Shown here: one piece after another, positions 1 to 13,680 of the stretch | Numbering within the stretch: the first letter of the stretch is position 1 | Layout of the letters: each line of letters begins with the position of its first letter | Assembly: GCA_033085395.1 (NCBI GenBank) | Contig: JANQBS010000026.1 | Span: 211,143 to 275,142, forward strand | Reading direction: 5' to 3' | DNA: 64,000 bases | Origin: Xanthoparmelia taractica | Taxonomy: Eukaryota; Ascomycota; Lecanoromycetes; Lecanorales; Parmeliaceae | Program-made: the position numbers and the translations under genes | The notes under the pieces: model-generated | Seen by the model: only the letters and a program-made list of their open reading frames with translations | Databases searched by the model: none | What the model was told of the DNA's origin: nothing

Positions 1-461
1 CGAGAAATAATCTTTATAATTCTTAGACGAGAATCTAATTACGTATAAAGTAAGATAATAATTATTCGTTATTAATATTAGATCGTAAATAATAATTAAA
101 AAATAATTATATATAAAATAATAAAGAATATTATAGATCGATTACAATAAACGCTTTCTCTTTTCTTTTTATTCACGACTTATTTTTAATAAAATATACT
201 AATATCTTAATAGTCGTCTAATTCTAGCTTTATCGAAGACTTAATCGAGTAAGCTTAATAATCGAGCTCGATAAGTCTTATCTTAAATTCTTTTTTTCTC
301 TCTTCTTATATAACTTTATTTTTATACTTATATCGTAATATACTTTAAGCGATATCGAAAGTAAATATTTATCTTCTTAATTCTAAATAAATAATACTAT
401 TATATATATTATATAAAGAGAACTTTACTAATATAATTTAAGAATAATAGTCGATCTTACG
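1..461. other. AT-rich RIP-degraded DNA
   Basis: No open frame, RNA gene or repeat boundary is recognisable. The stretch is strongly AT-rich with abundant TpA and few CpA/TpG dinucleotides, like the inside of the neighbouring retroelement. It is the DNA into which the LTR element at 467 inserted. Confidence 0.6.
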
Positions 462-466
462 ATAAG

Positions 467-674
467 TGTTACGAGTGTAACGATCACATAGGTCTGCAAT
501 ATCAAGTCGACTTACCTTTCCAATTGGGACTACGGCTTTCCTTTTCAATTGGGACTAGCCCCTATAGACCTTGACGTTTCTTATAGATATTTCTTCTCAG
601 GTAGATAGTTTCTCCTTAGACTTAATTTATTCGTTACATATTATTATTAACTTAATCTAATTGCAGTTCTAATA
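467..674 (+). repeat. 5' LTR of Gypsy element 1
   Basis: 208 bp, beginning TGTTACGAGTGTAACGATCA, same length and order as 6958-7165. It is less AT-rich than the element's interior. Differences between the two LTRs are mostly C/T and G/A transitions. Confidence 0.92.
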
Positions 675-3600
675 TTAAATTAAGTCTCACTTTCTTATTA
701 CGCTCGTAGAACGTGCGAGCTAAAAGAATTCGTTTACGATGTGATCGACGACTCCGAAAGACATTGACACGCATTATCTTAGATTCGATATTTTTTAAAT
801 TATACGAACGTACTATTAGAAGATCTAAATTATATGAAATTACTAAAGGCTCGTAAGCAAGCGAGATTAAAGAAATTGTAGTAAGATAGCTCTTAAATTA
901 TACGGAGTGCTCTCTCTTAGTTAAATATTAATATCTACTTAATACTTAATACTCGACACTCGACCTCGCGGCGCGATTATAAGTTACGCGATTAGTCTAT
1001 CGATTAATATACTCTAAACGTGTTTCTAGCACGGTTTAGTCGTTTCATTATTAATTAGTGTAGTAGTTAAAGTCGTGTATATGCGCTAATAAGAATTACT
1101 TATATAACTTACTTCTCGACACCTCGCATTAATAGAGTATTCTCTAAAATCTATTCGTCTATAAGTATATCTTATTTAAATAACTATTTCTTGTATTTTA
1201 ATCGACTCAGGGCACTTACTATAAACTTAGTTAAGTTCGTTCTTATCGTATTAATTTTAATTTTAATTTAGGCGAGTTTCGTATAAAAAAGTAATTCTAT
1301 TTAAAAGATTAAAGAAAATTATCACTTTCTTATAAAATCGGACGATATCTTAATATCACACACTTAACGATCTATTTATAGTCTTTATAGAATACCTCGA
1401 GACATTAAGCAAAGCGCGAGGGGTCTTTAGACGAACACCGACCTTATAATCTACTCTACGCTACCTCTTAATCTAGAACGCCATCTTAAGAATACTCTAA
1501 ATCGATGAGTATCTATATTATTTAGAAACACTCTTCACGTATTCGAGAATCTTATCTTCGTCTAAAATATAGTTACTTAAGAATAGCTTATTTAATAGAT
1601 AAATACGAACTCTAAAGAGTTTCTAACTATTTTAAATAAGCTTCGCGAATAACGCGATCTCGAGGTGAAAGTTATTTAATTATATAATTTCTTATGTAAA
1701 GATAATTCGAATTATAAGTAGAAGTATAAAAAAGAATAAAAAAAAAGAAGAAGATTAGAATCGTATTCGATCGAGTTTAACTAGCTCGTGATTATTTATA
1801 ATAATAAATATAGAATCTTTAGCAATAACTTCGAAGATCTCGTAAGAAATCTATTAATTTAATATAGATTTAAACCTTAGCTAGACGCTTCGAAAAGTTC
1901 TTATATTCTCTAATATTAATCGACGATAAAGAATCTTAACAAAATAATTGAATTAGTTAAATGTCTAATAAGTTAAAGATTAATTAAGATTATTTACGTT
2001 AAGTTACGTATTAGTAAAAAAGTAGCTAAAGTTATCTATACTTAATCTTATCGTTTAAGCTTCGATCTTTATTAAATTATCGATAAGATTTTAGATAATT
2101 TATAGAAGTTATTCGAGGACTCGAATCGTAAAGTAAATAAAGCTCGCGAATATAAGGTCTTAGAGTAGAAAAATCTCTCGTTTAGCGACTTCTATTAAGA
2201 CTTTAGACGTCTCGCTCTAAAGTTAAGTGTATTAGATAAAATATAACTTCGAAATATAAATAAGAAGCTCGCTTCTCGTTTTCGCATAACTTAAACTAAC
2301 TCTTCTATCGAGTTTATCACGATATTCGCTCTAAAAATATTCTTAACTCGAATAGATAATAAGTATCGTATTATATATTAGAAGAAGGTAATTAAGAAGA
2401 TTAAGAATATAATAAGTAAGGCCCGAGTCTCTAAGCGTATAACGTTTATCTCTAATTATATAAATATCTCTTTTTCTCGAATAAATCTAATTTCTCGATA
2501 TTCTTTCTTTTCTATTATAAAGTAATAATAGCGAAAGACTATTAAGAATTAGAAGAAGAGTATCTACTATATCTATTATGAGAAGAGATATTTATTCTTC
2601 GCTTATTTAAAATATCGATTTTCTTATCGAGTTAATAAGATAGAAGATTAGACTAAAGAGAATTTCGTGAAATCGAAGTCTAAACAATTCGATTCGGAAA
2701 ACTCGTAATCTTATTTATAATTACGAATTAAGATAAGATTCTATTCTTATATAATTTAGAGAAAACTCGACGTAAGTTATTCGCTTCGAAATCGTTTTTA
2801 GCTCGAGAAAGTCTAACTTTTCAAGAAAAGATCTATCACGTTTAAATTCTTATCGATATAAAGGTTATCGAGTACGCGTTCGTTAATAAACGTCTAATTT
2901 ATAAGATTTATTAGCTACTAGATATATAATTTATTTCTCTTATAAAGTCTAGATTAATTCAAGACTATAACGAGTAGCTTAATAAGAAATTTATTACTTA
3001 CGCCATATACTCAAATCTTATTCTTTCGAGATATAAGAAATTTATAGTTTTAATGCTTATAATAGATTTAAGATAATATATAGTTATTCTAGATAAATTA
3101 TAAATAAATCGCTTTAACGTACTTCTAGATATAAGTAACGACTTTATTCTCTTTCGAGATTATTTATTATAAACTTCTTTTATTCTTATTATTTATTTCT
3201 TTATTAAATCGATATTCTTAATTAAGACTTCTAAATTAATTAAATCTCGATTAAAGATTCTCACTCGTCTTTAATCTATATCTAAGAATTATTTATTCTC
3301 TATTTATAGCATCGCTACTATTTTATTTACGATATTAATTAAGCAGACGAAGTATTTTAAAACTTACTTATTCGCGATATCGATAAAAGATATCGATTAG
3401 AAAATAATATATGACACTAAGTCTCGAGCGAAAGAAATTAATCTTTCTTTAGTAAAGACTATTACTTAGAATCTAAGCGACGTCAAGAAGTAATTTTCTT
3501 CTAAGTATTATAAGTATCTAGATATCTTTAATCGTTTTAAGGTCGATTAGCTCTCTTCGTATCGCCCTTATAATTATAAGATCGAATTTCTTAGTAACTT

Positions 3601-5960
3601 CAAGTCGTCTTAAAGTCGCGTTTATTATATATCTTTTTATAAGCTTTAGAAGATTAAAGAGTATTTAATAAATAATCTATTTAAGGGCTTTATCACTCTT
3701 AATAAGACTTCTTACTCGTTATTAATTCTATTTATCTTAAAGATTAACGATAATCTTCGTTTTTATATAAATTATCGAAAATTAAACGCTATAACGAAAC
3801 GTAATTAATATTTACTTTCTTTAATAGAGAAGGTTATTAATAAAATTAGAGAATATCGATATTTTATTCGCCTAGATATTATCGCCGCATTTAATAAGCT
3901 ACGAATAAACCCCGATAATAAGAATTATACGACCTTTATTATAGCTCTCGAAGTTTATAAGTATCGAGTACTATCCTTTAAACTAACAAATAAATTAAGT
4001 ATCTTTTAATACTATATTAATAATATTCTATTTGATTTTCTAAACGACTTCTATTAAGTCTATCTAGACGATATTCTTATTTATAATTAAAAGAAGACGA
4101 AATATTAAAAGCACGTTAAATAAGTTCTTTAACGTCTACGAAAGACTAATCTATAGATTAATATTAAGAAATACGAATTCGATATAAAAGAGATCGTATT
4201 TCTAAGAGTTATTATATTAAGAATTAATCTACGAATAAACTCTCGTAAGATCGAGATTATACTTAATTAAAGTATCTCTACGAATCTAAAAGAGATTTAA
4301 GACTTTATAAGATTTATAAACTTCTATCGACGCTTTATTTATAAGTTTTTTAAGTTAATTAGATTTCTAATTAATCTTACGAAGAAGAATACTTTCTTCG
4401 TCTAAAATAAGATCTACGTTAAGTCGTTCGACGATCTTAAAAAGCGTGTAATTACTATCTTAATTCTACGCTATTTTAATTCTAAACGTTAAATTATTCT
4501 TAAAATTAATTCTTTTAATTATATACTAAAAGAAATCTTATCTTAATATAATAACGATAAAGTTCTACACTCGATAATATTCTATGGTAAGAGTATAATT
4601 TTAGCGAAATATAACTATTATATTTATAATAAGAAGTTATTAGCGATTATTCGATGCTTTAAATACTAATAACTCGAACTAGAATATATCGAGCTATCTA
4701 TTTAAGTATTTACTAATTATTAGACTCTAAAAACATTTATAAAAAATAAGAAGCTTATACGCCGTCAAGCTCGCTATGTAGATACTTTATTTGAATTTAA
4801 CTTTTAAATTATCTTTCGTGCGGAAATAGCTAATAGCAAAGTCGACGCTCTAACGAGAATATTATTATCTATCTTAGCGAACGAAGCTAATAAAAGAAAT
4901 TAATATTAATATTAAACGATTCTTACTTCGGATCGCGTTTAAATTCGAGTTATAGAAGTCGAAGAAGATCTATTTAAACGAATTCATAAAGTTAATTAAA
5001 AGAATTCTATATATAACGAATTTTATAAAGCGATAAATTATAATTAGATTAAACTTTATAATTATACGCTAAGTCGATATCGTATCGTTGATGAAGCCCT
5101 TTTTAAGAACGAACTATTATAAGTTTCGATCGAGTTTCATATAGAGCTATTAAGAAAGATTTATAATTAATCTTCTAATAATTATCTAGAAATATAAAAA
5201 ACGATTAACTTACTTCTACGTTACTACTATTAACCCGACTACGTTAAAATAATTAAATAGTATATTCGTAACTATTATTACTATTAACGTAGTAAAGTCT
5301 TAAGGAATAAAACAAATAAACTCTTAATATTTCTTTTAATCTCTTAAGGTTAATAATAAGACGTTTTTATAAATTTTATTATAGATCTATTTCTATTAGA
5401 CGATTTTAACGCTATCTATATCCTTATATATCGTCTTATAAAAAAATATTATTACGTATCGTGTCACTAAAAAGATAACGATTATTTATTCAAGAAACTT
5501 ATTTAAATTCTTATATAAAATCTTTTTCGATTACACGAATTATTATAATCTCTTATATTAGATAGGGGTACTTAATTTATATCTACGCTTTAGAAAAGCC
5601 TCTATAAGCGACTACGTATTAAGATTAACTTATTTATTGTATATTATCTCGAAACGAATAATTAGATCGAGAGGGCTAATTAGAATATAAAGCGAGATCT
5701 TCGTATCTATTATAACTACTTATAAGACGATTAAATTAAGTGAATCCTCATAATGAAATTTAGTAATAATAATAATATCTTATTCGCTATATTTCTCACC
5801 CCCTTCTATTTTAATCGAGGTTTTTATTCTCGTATATTCTTCGATCGAGATTATATATTCTATAAGATCACACGCGAACGTTTATAAGCCTTAAAGATAG
5901 AAGATATTATGACTAAGATGAAGGAGATTCTAAAGTTTGAACGATTATAACTAAGGAAGA
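675..5960 (+). pseudogene. gag-pol relic of Gypsy element 1
   Basis: Decayed Gag-Pol polyprotein. A CCHC zinc knuckle at about 2565-2606 still reads in one frame with the spacing CX2CX4HX4C once Tyr is taken as mutated Cys or His (G-to-A on the coding strand). Reverse transcriptase is clear at about 3740-4110: an LRxYxNYRKLNAIT-like block, then LDIIAAFNKLRI, and the catalytic YLDDILIY at about 4058-4080 with both aspartates intact. An integrase zinc region (about 5180-5300) and the start of the catalytic core (about 5360-5420) follow. In-frame TAA/TAG are frequent at Gln/Trp positions. The MITE at 5971 interrupts the 3' part. Boundaries are approximate. Confidence 0.85.
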
Positions 5961-5970
5961 CACGCAGAGC

Positions 5971-6246
5971 TACGGGTCGGAAAGGTGTGGTATCTGTTGA
6001 CCATAGTCGTTTTCAACTTTTTTTCAACTTTTTTTAAAAAATTATACCTTTTTAATCTATTTATAGAATTTTATAATTACATAAGCGTTCGCTTAAGCTT
6101 TTTACGTATTTTTAGAATATAGAAAAATATTACGTAATATATCTATTAAAAACCCAATGGGAGTATAGGATATCCTATACCTTTCGGTATGATATTCGAA
6201 AAACTAGTCCCATACCATCAAATATATCACACCTTTCCGACCCGTA
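5971..6246 (+). mobile_element. MITE copy 1, nested in Gypsy element 1
   Basis: 276 bp with terminal inverted repeats TACGGGTCGGAAAGGTGTGG, flanked by an 8-bp direct repeat CGCAGAGC at 5963-5970 and 6247-6254 (9-10 bp if the terminal TA is counted outside). The interior has a repeated TTTTTTTCAAC block, an AT-rich middle, and subterminal GTATGG motifs around a GGATATCC palindrome. It has no coding capacity. An 8-bp duplication fits hAT, while 9-10 bp would fit Mutator-like elements. It inserted after the host element. Confidence 0.9.
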
Positions 6247-6943
6247 CGCAGAGCTATAAAGGCACAGATAAATAAATATTATAAGGAGGTTATTTACGAT
6301 GTGGGCGACTAGGCCTAACTATCGTTCAAGAATATTAAAACTAAACGCCCCTATAAGGACCTCGAAGATAAATAACTCGATTTATATAGAGTTCTAAAGC
6401 GAGTCGATACCTTATATCGTTTAGAACTTTTTTATAGTATAAGAATTTGTTTAATTTTCAGCTCTAAGATACTTAGATCTACGACTATAAACTCTCTATT
6501 AGAATAGAAGCACGATTCTCTTAAACTAATAATAGTTAACGAGAAAGAGTTATGAAACGTGAATAATATACTGGACTTTAGGCGTTACTATAGACGTCTT
6601 TAATATAAAGTTAAATGAACCGACCTAAATAGAGATAACAACTAATACTATACGAATTAAGATAAGTTCGAAGACTCTAAGAAAGTGGTAAATAAATTTC
6701 ATAGACGATATCTTAACAAATCGCGCTAGGCCCAATAGGGAACCAGACTTCGATTGATTATTATTTATTATTTAAATCTATTCGCTAGCACCACGATAGA
6801 CTTAGCGAAGAAGCTCGATTAGCTCCGAGCAAATCGAAACACCTCACACATCGTCCTCATATCAGCATGCGTTCCTTCTAGACGTTCGAAATCATTTACG
6901 TATACGAATACTATTCTTCTATAGCGCTGAGATATCGCTATTT

Positions 6944-6957
6944 GAGAGAGAGGGTAA
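6944..6957 (+). other. Polypurine tract of Gypsy element 1
   Basis: GAGAGAGAGGGTAA lies immediately before the 3' LTR, in the position and with the composition expected of the plus-strand primer. Confidence 0.7.
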
Positions 6958-7165
6958 TGTTACGAGTGTGACGATCACATAGGTCTGTAATATCAAGTTG
7001 GCTTATCTTTTCAATTGGGACTACGGCTTTCCTTTCCAATTGGGACTAGTCCCTATAGGTCTTGGCGTCTCTTATAAATATCTTATTCCAGCTAGATAGT
7101 TCCTTCTTAGACTTAATTTATTCGTTATATACTATTATTAACTTGATCTAGTTGCAGTTCTAATA
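6958..7165 (+). repeat. 3' LTR of Gypsy element 1
   Basis: 208 bp matching the 5' LTR at 467-674, followed directly by the ATAAG target duplication at 7166-7170. Confidence 0.92.
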
Positions 7166-7170
7166 ATAAG

Positions 7171-7918
7171 CTTTATATTCTATATATTTATCGAAAAAAT
7201 AAGTAAGTTCGATAATATTAGATAAACGAAAGAAATACGATACGATTATATTATTATCTTAATCTCGTAAAAACGATAATATATAAGATAACGATATTAA
7301 TTATTAATAAGAATCTTTATATTATATATACGAAAGTATTAATGATATTATAATTTAATCGAATTCGCGATATTATATATTAAATAAAAATCGTTAAAAA
7401 GATTATTAGCAAGAGTTTAATTTAATATAAAATAATTTTTATTTATCTTTATCTCTCTCGTCGAGATTAAGTTATTTAAAAATAAAGTCTTATTAAAAAT
7501 ATATCGCTAATAAAAATTAATTAAATCGTATTTTATCTTTCACGAATAGCGATAACGATAAGACGCGAAGTTATATTATAAATATTCTTTAAAATAATAA
7601 GAAGTCTAGAAGTTAAACGAAATATTAATAGTCGAAGTATTATAAGCGTATTTTTAACTCGATAATATCGATTTATATAATTAAAATTATAATAAAATAG
7701 ATAAAAGACGATCTATCTTTATAATTAAAGTATAATCGAGATACTTTAAATAAATTTATAACTCGTATATAACTATTAGAAAAGAGAAGACTTTACGAAT
7801 TATTAAGATCTAATATTATAGATAATTAAATAGACTCGAGTAATATATCGATCTTAATAAAGACGCGACGAATATATACTTTTATTTAATAAATGTAAGT
7901 AAGAGTTAAAGATATATT
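7171..7918. other. Unassigned RIP-degraded DNA
   Basis: Very AT-rich sequence between the Gypsy element and MITE copy 2. No domain, terminal repeat or RNA gene could be recognised. Confidence 0.5.
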
Positions 7919-8195
7919 TACGGGTCGGAAAGGTGTGGTATATTTGATGGTATGGGACTGGTTTTTCGAATATCATATCGAAAGGTATGGGATATCCCAT
8001 ACTCCCATTGGGTTTTTAATAAATATATTACGTAATATTTTTTTTATATTCTAAAAACAGGTAATAAGCTTAAGCGAACGCTTATATAATTATAAAATTC
8101 TATAAATAGATTAAAAAGATATAATTTTTTAAAAAAAGTTGAAAAAAAGTTGAAAACGAATATGGTCAACAGATACCACACCTTTCCGACTCGTA
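7919..8195 (-). mobile_element. MITE copy 2
   Basis: Same family as 5971-6246 in the opposite orientation, 277 bp. The termini TACGGGTCGG and CCGACTCGTA are flanked by the 8-bp direct repeat GATATATT (7911-7918 and 8196-8203). One right-end C has become T. The GGTATGGGATATCCCATAC palindrome is intact here. Confidence 0.9.
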
Positions 8196-8203
8196 GATAT
8201 ATT

Positions 8204-11200
8204 ATAGCTTTTCGATCTTCTTAGTAACTTTAGATCTTAAGTTATAAATAAAACGTAATATATTAATAAACTTATTATATTATAATATCGAATAAAAACG
8301 CGATCTTTTTAAGCGACTATAAAATAATCTTAATTTTATTTTAATAGATTATAATAAATCTAAGAAACGTATAAGTCGACTCTATAGAAGTATTATATAA
8401 CTTCTTTTTAGAGATATAATTAATTCTTAATATTAATAATTATTCTCGTATTATATCGCGTTTTCTTCTATAATTAAATAATAGCGTTTAAATTAAAATA
8501 GTAAAGCGCTTAACTCTTTTAGCTTTTCTTATTTAAAGTCGTGATTTTAATACTTATAACGTTATATTACGCGATTTCCGAGTATAATCTAAATATTAAA
8601 AAAATTTAACGATAAAATAAATAGAAGATTAAAAATATATTTAACGCTTTATAAGAAAGACGTTATTAATTAAAGTATAATTATTTTTATATAAGTTAAG
8701 AACGTTTAAAATAATTAAGAAAAGAAGAGAAAGACGAAGATTATCGTTATAATTCGCTATCGAATTTTTTAATATATAATAGACTTTATTACTTCTCTAG
8801 TAATTCGTAAGAATAAAGATCGCTTCGCGAATTTACTTAAAAATCTTAAAGCTATATTAAATTACGAAGTCGTCGCGCGCGAGATTAAAGAGAGAAACTC
8901 TATACACTTTAGTTAATCTAATTATTTTTATTAAAGAGTAATAAATAATATTAAAGATAATAAGAGTAAGAAGATAGATTATTTTATAACTCGATTATCT
9001 ATAAAAAGACTTAATAACTAATATTACTCTTAATATATAAAGAAGTTTAAAAATATTAGAGTACAGGCGCGTAGAAGAGATAGTTAGACGAAGATAACAA
9101 TAAGAATAACGAAGATATATATATTTTAATACTTAGATATAACGACGATCGACTCTTAAAGCAAATCGTCGCTAATAATAAATAAATACTTAATAAATTA
9201 CGACCTAGAGATAATCTAAGAGATAAAGAGTATCTTTAATAAAGAGAGAATATTATAAGCGATAAAAGATATAAGATTATTTAAAGCGAGTTAGATAATA
9301 AAGTAATAGAGCTTAGAATAAATATAATAGATCGCGAATTAAGCGAGTAATATTAGAATTAGTCTAGATATAAATAGATTAAAATAAAGATCGACTTTAA
9401 GAAATATTAATATTTTCTTTAACTATATTTACGATAAAAGTAAGTATAATATTAACTATTAAGATAGACTTAACGTAATCTCGATCTTAAATAATATAGA
9501 TAATTAAAATATATACGAAAAGAGTAATAATCTATTAAAAGTATAAGTATAATGCGATAGATAAAGACGCGATAATTGCGAAAGTAATAGATTTAGAATA
9601 AAGATCGCGGCTAACTAAATTTTTTATAACTATAGATTAAATCATGAAACTCGCTAATATCGCTAATAATTAAAAGAGTTATTAATAATATTAACGAGAA
9701 TTAAAAGTTGCTAATCGAGCTTATCGAGCTTTTAATAATAGATATAAACTAACGAATATTATTAATAACGCTAGAGAGTAAAGTCTATTAAAATCTAAAT
9801 TTACTTTTTGCCGATAATAATAGCTTAGACGAACGTTCTAGAGTTATTAGTTAATATATTAAGTTATAATTACTCGCGTATCTCGAGTAGCGATTTATAT
9901 TATATCTAAACGAATTAATTTATTAACTATTCGACGAATTCGATCTCGTTATCGATAGGAGTATCGTTTAAAGAACTTTATATCGTCTTAATTAATCTTG
10001 TAAATAGATAAGAAGAATTATTAGCTAGCGTAACGTATTTCTACGAGAAAGCTAATTCGCTACGCTAATTTATTAATCTTTCTAGATAAATCGACGACTT
10101 ATAAGCGAATTAATAAGTAGCTCGTTAACTTTATTAATTAAATATCAACGTCTATAAGCGATAGAAAGTATAAATAAGCTTTTTTAGATATAAGATCGTG
10201 AGTTAATAAAGAATTTAAGCGATCTAAGAGATAAAGTCTACTATCTACGTTTATTATATAAGATTATTTCTTATAAATTATTCTTTAAGGATTCGTAACT
10301 TAAGAGATATTTATTAACTTCGTACGCGATTACGTTTTTCTCTATTACGATAATTATAGTAGAAGTAAATCTCGAATAATAATTATATATAATAATATTT
10401 TAGTATATTACTATTTTAAGCTTATACGTATATATTACGAGATAGAAATATTATTAAAATATCTATCTTTATACTCGTCGAATTTAAATTTTATTAAAAT
10501 TTTATTTTTAATCTTAAAGACGTGAATTAAGAGATATTAAGATATAGCTATATTATTCTTTAACGATAAGAAATATAACAATTTTATAGATCTCGTAATT
10601 CACGCGTAGAAGAATAGATATAACGCGAATAACCTGTCGAAGAAATAAGATATATTATAGAAGTTATAAGAAAATAAATACTATTAAGAAGATTAATAAA
10701 AAGTAATTTTATAATTTTATAAAAATTTATTATAATTACGAAAATAGCTATATAATATCTTTATTGTTATTTAATAATAACGCGTTATTATCTAATTCGT
10801 CGTGAAACTTCTCTTATTACTATTTACACTCTAATCTCTTATTCTTCTTAATAAATTATAAAATAAACTTAAATCTTCGAGATAAAGAAATTATTAAAGA
10901 AGAAATATATATTAAGACGCGATCTAGCTTCTTTTTACGCTTAAATGTCTTTATATTATTAATTAATTCACGCTTAATATTAGATTTAATATCTAACTTC
11001 TCTTATTTATACTCGTAATTATTAGTTTTTTATTCCTAGATATAATAAGACTTATAATATTTATTTAATAGCTTTCTCTTTATATCTTTTAATATTCTCT
11101 ATTTATTTATTAAAATATCTAGCTTTATATTTTTAATAAAGTCTTTTAAATTTACGTCTATCGAGTTACTAGCTCTCTACTCTAAAGTTAAAGCCCAACG

Positions 11201-12791
11201 TTATTTTACGATTATATAATCAATTTACTAAGTGCTAAGAGACGTAATAATTATATAAAACTAGTTTATCTTAAAGATAAGAGAATCGAATATTCGTGAG
11301 AATATTAGTAAAAGACGTTAATAGTAAAGAAGATAATTAAATAATAATAGTTATAGACGAAGTAATTAAAGCTATCACGCGATTACGTAAGAGCGTAATA
11401 TTATTCTTCTCTTTTCTCTTCTTTCTAAACTTATTCTTTTATTATATCTTCGCTACACGCTTTTAAATAATAAAAAAACTTATAAATAAATATTTAATAA
11501 TAAGTCTATCGATTCTATTTATTTAAATTACTACTAATTAGCTTATTAGATCTTAAGACGTAATAAGAAAATATTCTTTATAATCTTTGCGATGACAAAT
11601 TAATTTAAATATTATCTAGACGTTATAATTCTTTTTAACGCATTTCTAATAAGATTAAATCTAACGTTTTATAGCGAGAATTAAGTTACACTTATTCTAT
11701 ATAATCTAGACGTAAAGTAATTATTTGATAAGATAAGAGCTTATTAAGATCTCGACGATATCGATAATTCTACTATTCTAGATTCTATCGCTATAAACGA
11801 TTATTATAGATACTATTTTAACGATAGTAGACTCTTTTTTAAACGAGATTAGACTTATTACGAGCGTAGCGATATATTAGATTCAACTATAGCTCTTTCT
11901 TATTTTTTTTAATTCAATAGTTTCTAAAGAATTGAATTTAGCTTTTATCGATATTCGCTTAGATTAATTCTCGAAATATTAAAATATCTCTATTTAACTA
12001 TAGCAAGAAAGTTATATATTGAAGTCACAGTTAATAAGACTCGATATCGCGATAGATAATCGTGAGTAGTAGTATATTTACGAGTCTTCTTATTCTATTT
12101 ATCTAATATATAATAAAATAAGAAATTATCGTTATTATTAAGTGTACGTCTTTTAATTTCGATATTAAACGCGATCTTTTCGCCCTCTTAAAAGAATTTA
12201 ATATTTAGCTTATATAATACTAACTTTATCTCTTACTCGCTAAGTAAGTTACTTTTATTATCGAATTTTAAGAAGATAAAAAGTCTAGATAACTCTATAT
12301 TCGATTTAAATTTAATTATTTCTTTATTCTTCTTTAGATAACAAGATTATTAATTATTTTATACTTCTATAGCTCTTAAGATCTTCTCTTTATATATTCT
12401 TTTCTCTTTATTTTTATATTATCGTATATCGTCTAAAAATCGATTTCGAGTTATATCTAATTATTAGATTAAGTCGCTATTCTTAATCGAATTTTAATAG
12501 TAAAATTCGACTAAAAGTAACTAAAGTATAGACTTTTTAATATAAGAACTAGACTCTCGCTATCGAGTATCTAATCGAATATCGCTAAATCTATAATTCG
12601 TTATCTATTAGTTGAAAGCTCTAACGATATTATATTATTAAGAGATTTCGAAAGCTAATTTAATAACGAACTCGACGCTATTAAGACTCGAAAGAAGTTA
12701 TTAATAATAATCGAAGAGCGCTATTACTCAGATAACTTAAGTATATTAAGTCTTAATACTAATATTATCGATTTATAAGATATTATATTAA
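8204..12791. other. Long RIP-degraded stretch, family not recognised
   Basis: About 4.6 kb of AT-rich DNA with no recognisable LTR or terminal repeat. A reading frame on the minus strand from about 11240 down to 10860 is interrupted only by TAA/TAG at plausible Gln/Trp positions and is rich in Lys, Leu and Ile; it may be a relic of a transposon protein, but I see no diagnostic motif. On the plus strand a frame running into MITE copy 3 (about 12540-12790) has the same appearance. This is probably one or more ancient transposons. Confidence 0.4.
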
Positions 12792-12799
12792 GTCTTAGA

Positions 12800-13075
12800 T
12801 ACGGGTCGGAAAGGTGTGGTATCTGTTGAACATAGTCGTTTTCAACTTTTTTTCAACTTTTTTTAAAAAATTATATCTTTTTAATCTATTTATAGAATTT
12901 TATAATTACATAAGCGTTCGCTTAAGCTTTTTACGTATTTTTGAAATAGAAAAAAATATTACGTAATATATGTATTAAAAACCCAATGGGAGTATGGGAT
13001 ATCCCATACCTTTCGGTATGGTATTCGAAAAACCGGTCCCATACCATCAAATATACTACACCTTTCCGACCCGTA
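12800..13075 (+). mobile_element. MITE copy 3
   Basis: 276 bp, same orientation as copy 1 and nearly identical to it. Termini TACGGGTCGG and CCGACCCGTA, with the 8-bp direct repeat GTCTTAGA at 12792-12799 and 13076-13083. The internal TATGGGATATCCCATA palindrome is perfect, whereas copy 1 carries transitions there. A short open frame from 12994 through the right end is incidental. Confidence 0.92.
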
Positions 13076-13083
13076 GTCTTAGA

Positions 13084-13410
13084 CGAGGCGTTTTCGAAAT
13101 AGTAAACGTATTCGATATATCTATAGCTTTAGATAATAAAGAATCCTTCGAAGAATTATCTCTAAGTGATTTTAGTAGAATATTTATACGTCTCTTTCTC
13201 TTAGCAGACTTCTTTAGACTAACGTTCTTTCGTGAAGTTATAGCGATAGCGAGATAGTCTATAAATATAATAAGAGAATCCCTCTATATACCTGAGCTAT
13301 ATTAATAGCTTAATAGCTTTATATCTAACTTAATTAGAAAGAAAGATATGCTTCTATAATCACTATATATCGTGATATACCTTCTACTCTTCTTAGGTGA
13401 TCGTTTAGGC
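13084..13410. other. RIP-degraded flank of MITE copy 3
   Basis: An open plus-strand frame continues from the MITE to a stop at 13255-13257. It may be the tail of the decayed frame interrupted by the MITE, because the frame before 12792 looks similar. No domain is recognised. Confidence 0.3.
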
Positions 13411-13419
13411 AAAAAATAA

Positions 13420-13680
13420 CGAGGTGATCCGCCAAGACCGAGCTCTCGCACAGGGTTTTGCAAAAAAGAGTACTCAACTAGCATTGATGTCTCTAATAGC
13501 GGTTACAAATGCAAAATTAGCGTCACTCAATTTACAATTTCAGTATGCTATAACCGTACGACTCAACACGAGCACTCTTATTCGCTATGGGCAGAGAATC
13601 TACAAAATCCAGCCAAGTTCTACTGAATCTTCTCTGCCATGTGAGCCAAGATAATATCGTATCGAGTCTTCACTGCGCCC
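13420..13680 (+). repeat. Low-RIP copy of an inverted dispersed repeat
   Basis: The reverse complement of this stretch aligns with about 63330-63545. Both share, for example, GCGAATAAGAGTGCTCGT (minus strand here, near 13570-13590). This copy keeps many CpA/TpG sites that have become TpA in the other, so the two differ sharply in mutation load. The open frames here are not recognisable genes. Its nature is unknown. Confidence 0.65.

Larger units (their letters stand above)
467..7165 (+). mobile_element. Complete Ty3/Gypsy LTR retrotransposon, RIP-inactivated
   Basis: Two 208-bp LTRs (467-674 and 6958-7165) begin TGTTACGAG and end CTAATA, probably CTAACA before mutation. They are flanked by a perfect 5-bp target duplication ATAAG at 462-466 and 7166-7170, so both ends are original. 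A purine tract lies directly before the 3' LTR. The interior holds a decayed gag-pol read left to right (separate entry) and a nested MITE at 5971-6246. Length 6,699 bp including the MITE. The order zinc knuckle, RT, RNase H, integrase identifies the Ty3/Gypsy type. The coding frames are full of TAA/TAG codons where Gln or Trp would be expected, as RIP produces, so the element cannot act on its own. Confidence 0.92.

Noticed and set aside
12994..13257. 87-codon open frame starting inside MITE copy 3
   Set aside because: Half of it is the non-coding right end of the MITE; the remainder has no recognisable protein features.
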